The notes beneath the pieces are model-generated. The model saw only the letters and a list, made by a program, of their open reading frames with translations. It ran no database searches and was not told the origin of the DNA. Shown in pieces: positions 5,641 through 8,188 of a DNA stretch of 8,188 nucleotides (positions are counted from its first letter, which is position 1; each line of letters opens with the position of its first letter). Made by a program: the position numbers and the translations under genes. Source of the DNA: Candidatus Pelagibacter sp. (GTDB lineage: Bacteria > Pseudomonadota > Alphaproteobacteria > Pelagibacterales > Pelagibacteraceae); NCBI GenBank assembly GCA_028097645.1, contig JAOHEU010000030.1:1-8188 (forward strand), in the 5' to 3' direction.

Positions 5641-6893
5641 TAATTAACTCTTCTAATTTTTGCTCCAACTTTTTTCAATTTCTTTTCTATATTTTCATAT
5701 CCTCGATCTAGATGATAAATTCTATTTATAATAGATTTTCCTTTTGCAGTTAAGGCTGCAAGAATTAATGAAACAGAAGCTCTTAGATCTGTTGCCATCA
5801 ATTCAGCTGCTTCAAAATTAATATTACCAGTAACTTTGGCCTTATTACCATCAGTTGAAATTTTAGCACCCATTCGATTTAGTTCAGCAACGTGCATAAA
5901 TCTGTTTTCAAAAATATCTTCTTTAATTACAGATTGTTTATTTGCTTTACACAACAACACCATCATTTGAGCCTGTAAATCAGTTGGAAAACCAGGATAT
6001 GGTGCTGTTTTGATATTCATACTTTTAATTTTTTTATCTCCTACAATATGAATTTCATCTTTCTTAACTTTAATTTTTGCTCCTATTTTTTTTAAAGTAT
6101 CAATTTCTGTTTGAATAATTTTAGGAACTATATTCTTTATCTTTAAATTTCCTTCTGTTACCGCTGCGGCCACTAAATAAGTTCCAGCTTCTATTCTATC
6201 AAACATTACTGGATAAGTAATTTCACTAACCTCAGACACTCCTTCAATTTTAACTGATCGCTTACTAATCCACTTGATATTGCATCCCATACTTTTTAAA
6301 AAATTAACTAAATCTTTTATTTCAGGCTCAATTGCACAGTTACTCAAAACAGTAGTTCCCTTTGCAAAACTCGCAGCAATGATTAAATTTTCAGTAGCTC
6401 CAACCGATATTTTTGAAAATTTTATTTTACTGCCAATTAATCCCTTTGGTGCTTTAGCATGAACATAACCTTGAATAATTTTATATTTAACGCCTAACTT
6501 TGATAAAGCATCTAAATGTATATCAACAGGTCTAGTACCTATTGCACAACCACCGGGTAGGGATACTTTTGCTTTACCGAATTTAGCAAGCAAAGGCCCA
6601 AGGACTAAAATTCCTGCTCTCATAGTTTTAACCAAACTGTAAGAGGCAAAATTTTTGCTCTGTTGTTTGTTATCAATAGTTAGATTATTTTTATTAAAGT
6701 TAATTTTAGATCCTAACGATTGTAACAAACTAGCCATCGTCTCAATATCTCTTACTCTGGGTAAATTTTTTAGGTAAACTTTTTTTCTTGATAACAAAGT
6801 TGCTGCTAAAATTGGAAGAGAGGCGTTTTTTGATCCTGATATTTTTATTTGTCCTTTGAGCTTTTCCGCTCCAAAGACTTCTAGTTTTTGCAT
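5640..6893 (-). CDS. murA: UDP-N-acetylglucosamine 1-carboxyvinyltransferase MurA
   Basis: 417-aa cytosolic enzyme, normal length, that transfers enolpyruvate from PEP to UDP-GlcNAc, the committed step of peptidoglycan synthesis. It is a two-domain EPSP-synthase fold. K22-N23 (SGSKNASLPILAA) bind substrate. The active-site loop PGGCAIGTRPVDIH carries the catalytic cysteine C116, the residue targeted by fosfomycin (an Asp here would give natural resistance; it is Cys). D305 in GFPTDLQAQ is the general base, and R371 in TDLRAS contacts PEP. All are present. It starts 2 nt after the dcd stop with no good ribosome site; a 14-bp palindrome lies just upstream in the dcd tail. It ends in a TAATG overlap with the DUF2948 gene. 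Confidence 0.98.
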   Translation of the reverse strand: MQKLEVFGAEKLKGQIKISGSKNASLPILAATLLSRKKVYLKNLPRVRDIETMASLLQSLGSKINFNKNNLTIDNKQQSKNFASYSLVKTMRAGILVLGPLLAKFGKAKVSLPGGCAIGTRPVDIHLDALSKLGVKYKIIQGYVHAKAPKGLIGSKIKFSKISVGATENLIIAASFAKGTTVLSNCAIEPEIKDLVNFLKSMGCNIKWISKRSVKIEGVSEVSEITYPVMFDRIEAGTYLVAAAVTEGNLKIKNIVPKIIQTEIDTLKKIGAKIKVKKDEIHIVGDKKIKSMNIKTAPYPGFPTDLQAQMMVLLCKANKQSVIKEDIFENRFMHVAELNRMGAKISTDGNKAKVTGNINFEAAELMATDLRASVSLILAALTAKGKSIINRIYHLDRGYENIEKKLKKVGAKIRRVN

Positions 6894-6895
6894 AA

Positions 6896-7450
6896 CTATA
6901 CTTTGGGTAACGTTACCCCAGTTTGGCCCATATATTTTCCATCCCGATCTGCATATGTCACTTCTGGTTTTTCATTTCCCTTTAAAAAGATAAATTGCGC
7001 AACCCCTTCATTAGCATATATTTTTGCAGGTAAAGGTGTGGTGTTAGAAAACTCAAGTGTTACATACCCTTCCCAACCTGGTTCTAAAGGCGTAACATTA
7101 ACAATAATTCCACATCTTGCATAAGTAGATTTACCTAAACAAATGACCAATACATCATCTGGAATTTTAAATTTTTCAACTGTTCTTGCTAAAACAAATG
7201 AATTAGGTGGAATAATACATTCTGATGTATTTTTAGTTACAAAGTTTGTTGGTTTAAAATTTTTTGGATCCACTATTTCTGAATTCACATTGGTAAAAAT
7301 TTTAAACTCATCAGAAACTCTTGCATCATAACCAAAAGAAGATAGCCCGTAAGAAATGCTATTCCCTCTCACTTGTTTTTCTTCAAAAGGAGAAATCATT
7401 TCTTTTTCTTTGGACATTTTTCTTATCCACTTGTCTGATAATACTGTCAT
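6896..7450 (-). CDS. dcd: dCTP deaminase
   Basis: 184-aa enzyme, close to the usual 185-195 aa, of the trimeric dUTPase-like fold. It deaminates dCTP to dUTP, feeding dUMP/dTMP synthesis. The N-terminus LSDKWIRKM and SSFGYDARV are typical. [10 protein letters not shown] (106-115) provides the phosphate-binding and catalytic S/R residues. [17 protein letters not shown] (120-136) contains the probable catalytic glutamate E133 (E138 of the E. coli enzyme). The C-terminal [12 protein letters not shown] is the closing arm that senses nucleotide. It could be a bifunctional dCTP deaminase/dUTPase, but the sequence looks like the ordinary proteobacterial deaminase. It starts in a TAATG overlap with the 33-aa gene and ends 2 nt before murA. 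Confidence 0.96.
   Translation of the reverse strand: MTVLSDKWIRKMSKEKEMISPFEEKQVRGNSISYGLSSFGYDARVSDEFKIFTNVNSEIVDPKNFKPTNFVTKNTSECIIPPNSFVLARTVEKFKIPDDVLVICLGKSTYARCGIIVNVTPLEPGWEGYVTLEFSNTTPLPAKIYANEGVAQFIFLKGNEKPEVTYADRDGKYMGQTGVTLPKV
6905..6918. repeat. 14-bp perfect palindrome at the dcd-murA junction
   Basis: GGGTAACGTTACCC lies in the last codons of dcd, 11 nt before the murA ATG. In mRNA it could form a GGGTA/TACCC stem with an ACGT loop over the murA initiation region, which otherwise lacks a ribosome site. It also encodes conserved-looking dcd residues (VTLP), so the palindrome may be incidental. Confidence 0.3.
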
Positions 7451-7551
7451 TATTTAGTTTTCTTCTTTGTCTTTTTTTGAAAAAGTTTTCTTTTTTTTAA
7501 GTTTTTTCTAAGTGCTAAGCTTAAACGCTCATTTTTTTCTTTAGAATTCAT
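7450..7551 (-). CDS. Small basic protein (33 aa), unknown function
   Basis: A 33-aa frame below most gene-finder cutoffs: MNSKEKNE, then [14 protein letters not shown] and a lysine-rich tail ending TKKKTK; about 40% is Lys/Arg. It is supported by context: its ATG overlaps the stop of the 66-aa gene (ATGA) and its stop overlaps the dcd start (TAATG), so it fills the gap exactly. The RLxLALRxNLKxRK block resembles short basic proteins I recall from other alphaproteobacteria, but I cannot name a family with certainty. The block could form an amphipathic helix; no membrane segment or signal peptide is seen. RNA or ribosome contact is a guess from charge alone. The chance that AT-rich DNA gave a random frame is lowered by the two precise overlaps. 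Confidence 0.7.
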   Translation of the reverse strand: MNSKEKNERLSLALRKNLKKRKLFQKKTKKKTK

Positions 7552-7748
7552 TCTTTATCTGGATTAGTAAGGAAGTCTAATGTGATAGGCTTAGAAGTGT
7601 CTAACGTTTTAGGCTTAACCTCTTCTTCTTTAGGTCCTTCTTTAGCTAAACGTTTAGCTCTTTTTTCAGCAAGCTTTTTTTCTCTTTTAGCTTGCTTCTC
7701 CATAAGCTTGTTTCCTTTAGTAGATTTATAATCGTAATGAATTCCCAT
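7548..7748 (-). CDS. Small lysine-rich protein (66 aa), unknown function
   Basis: First gene of the leftward run. The N-terminus is MGIHYDYKSTKGNKLMEKQ, followed by a charged helix KREKKLAEKRAKRLAKEGP (about 21-39; probable long helix or coiled coil) and an acidic/proline-containing tail with [20 protein letters not shown] good ribosome site GAGG/AGGA (7760-7757) lies 8 nt before the ATG at 7748, so this start is preferred over the internal Met16. The stop overlaps the next gene (ATGA). No transmembrane segment, signal peptide or catalytic motif is visible. Its place ahead of dcd-murA suggests a housekeeping operon member, but I cannot assign a function or a named family. Confidence 0.75.
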   Translation of the reverse strand: MGIHYDYKSTKGNKLMEKQAKREKKLAEKRAKRLAKEGPKEEEVKPKTLDTSKPITLDFLTNPDKE

Positions 7749-7803
7749 AAAATTTTCCTCACGTAGATATAAAGCATATTCATCAAAAAATTAAGGCAAT
7801 ATT

Positions 7804-7833
7804 TTGAAAAAAATGCTTTATTATCAGTAAATA
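7804..7833 (+). promoter_or_regulatory. Candidate promoter of tRNA-Thr
   Basis: TTGAAA (7804-7809) and TAAATA (7828-7833) are 18 nt apart on the plus strand and would start transcription about 9 nt before the tRNA. tRNA-Thr is the only plus-strand gene here, so it needs a promoter in the 100-bp gap. The opposite strand of this gap must also serve the 66-aa gene; its best elements (TTGCCT at 7799-7794, TATGCT at 7778-7773) have a short 15-nt spacer and are not convincing. Confidence 0.4.
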
Positions 7834-7848
7834 TTATTTTGATCATAA

Positions 7849-7922
7849 GCTCCTATAGATAAATGGTATATCAAGTCATTGGTAATGACTAATTCCCTGG
7901 TCAGTACAGGGTGGGAGCACCA
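7849..7922 (+). tRNA. tRNA-Thr, anticodon GGU, with unusual T loop
   Basis: The 74-nt plus-strand cloverleaf has an encoded CCA (7920-7922). Acceptor GCTCCTA/TGGGAGC pairs fully (one U-G) and keeps G1-C72 and C2-G71, known threonine identity pairs. The D arm is GATA-AATGGTA-TATC, the anticodon arm AGTCA-TTGGTAA-TGACT with GGT at 7881-7883, the variable loop AATT, and the T arm CCCTG-GTCAGTA-CAGGG. The T loop departs from TTCRANN: G replaces T54 and G replaces A58, though U55, C56 and a purine at 57 remain. All stems are intact, so it is probably functional. It is the only plus-strand gene, and its 3' end is 3 nt from the stop of the convergent membrane-protein gene. Confidence 0.92.
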
Positions 7923-7925
7923 AAA

Positions 7926-8188
7926 TTAATTTTTGTAGAAAATTTTTCTTAAAAAGATTGATAATATAATTAATCCAAAAAAAGCAAGAATTGGCAAATA
8001 AATATCTCCAGAAAAAATTATATCCGTTATTCCTGGAAGTTCTGAATTTTGATCAATAACTTTTTCTAAACCACTGCCAATAGAAACAGCCAAGAATATT
8101 TGAGGTATAATTCCAATTAAAGTTGCGAAGAAAAAATTATTTACTTTTACATTAAAAAGAGTGGGTAAAAGACAGCTTAACTGCCAAG
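7926..8188 (-). CDS. C-terminal part of a VTT-domain (TVP38/TMEM64, DedA-like) membrane protein
   Basis: 86 C-terminal residues are visible; the start lies beyond the right edge, reading frame from codon 8186-8184. The segment LLPTLFNVKVNNFFFATLIG followed by IIPQIFLAVSIGSGL matches the end of the VTT (SNARE-associated) core: a P-x-L-F-N-V-x-V loop, then a GIIPQ-type turn into a membrane helix (about visible residues 18-38). A final hydrophobic helix (DIYLPILAFFGLIILSIFL, about 61-79) ends in a short basic tail RKIFYKN, as in alphaproteobacterial TVP38-type proteins. These are inner-membrane proteins; some DedA/VTT members act in lipid transport or scrambling, but the substrate of this one is unknown. 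It converges on tRNA-Thr with a 3-nt gap and no terminator of its own visible. Confidence 0.83.
   Translation of the reverse strand, partial: WQLSCLLPTLFNVKVNNFFFATLIGIIPQIFLAVSIGSGLEKVIDQNSELPGITDIIFSGDIYLPILAFFGLIILSIFLRKIFYKN

Noticed and set aside
6888..7331. Plus-strand open frames of 78 and 62 aa inside dcd, and one of 62 aa at 6274-6462 inside murA
   Set aside because: Antisense shadows of highly conserved enzymes with no supporting context.
7646..7846. 66-aa minus-strand open frame starting MIKIIFTDNK
   Set aside because: It overlaps the better-supported 66-aa gene in another frame, runs through the probable promoter gap and has no good ribosome site.
1..8188. CRISPR array, insertion sequence, prophage or defence island
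   Set aside because: No regularly spaced repeats, transposase, integrase or phage-like genes were seen; almost all genes are housekeeping.

Overview
The window is about 8.2 kb of very AT-rich, tightly packed bacterial DNA. The proteins look alphaproteobacterial and the style fits the SAR11/Pelagibacterales group: low GC, lysine/asparagine/isoleucine-rich proteins, gaps of a few bases, stop/start overlaps and little non-coding DNA. The order murA - DUF2948 - hisD - infA is a familiar alphaproteobacterial arrangement, here in shortened form. The SAR11 assignment is inferred from these traits, not from a database match. Most genes are on the minus strand, so transcription mainly runs from high to low coordinates.

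Right end (7453-8188): the C-terminal part of a VTT/TVP38-TMEM64 (DedA-like) membrane protein on the minus strand ends 3 nt from the 3' end of a plus-strand tRNA-Thr(GGU). A roughly 100-bp gap at 7749-7848 must hold divergent promoters: one for tRNA-Thr, one for the leftward gene run. That run opens with two small basic, lysine-rich proteins (66 and 33 aa) joined by ATGA and TAATG overlaps to each other and to dcd.

Middle (3305-7452): dcd (dCTP deaminase), murA (first committed step of peptidoglycan synthesis), a DUF2948 protein, hisD (last step of histidine synthesis), infA (IF-1, TTG start), tRNA-Phe(GAA) and a cold-shock protein. They form one near-gapless minus-strand block closed by a strong intrinsic terminator at 3305-3350.

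Left part (1-3304): after a 160-bp gap with several inverted repeats comes a second minus-strand unit: tRNA-His(GUG), hisS, hisZ and a 5' portion of a sulfotransferase gene cut by the window edge. hisS begins 4 nt after the CCA end of tRNA-His. hisD, tRNA-His, hisS and hisZ together make a loose histidine-themed neighbourhood.

No CRISPR array, prophage, transposase or clear defence system was seen. The most interesting signals concern the tRNAs: a tRNA-His without an encoded G-1 and with A73, paired with a divergent HisRS and fused almost directly to the hisS start codon; and two tRNAs (Phe, Thr) with non-canonical elbow nucleotides.
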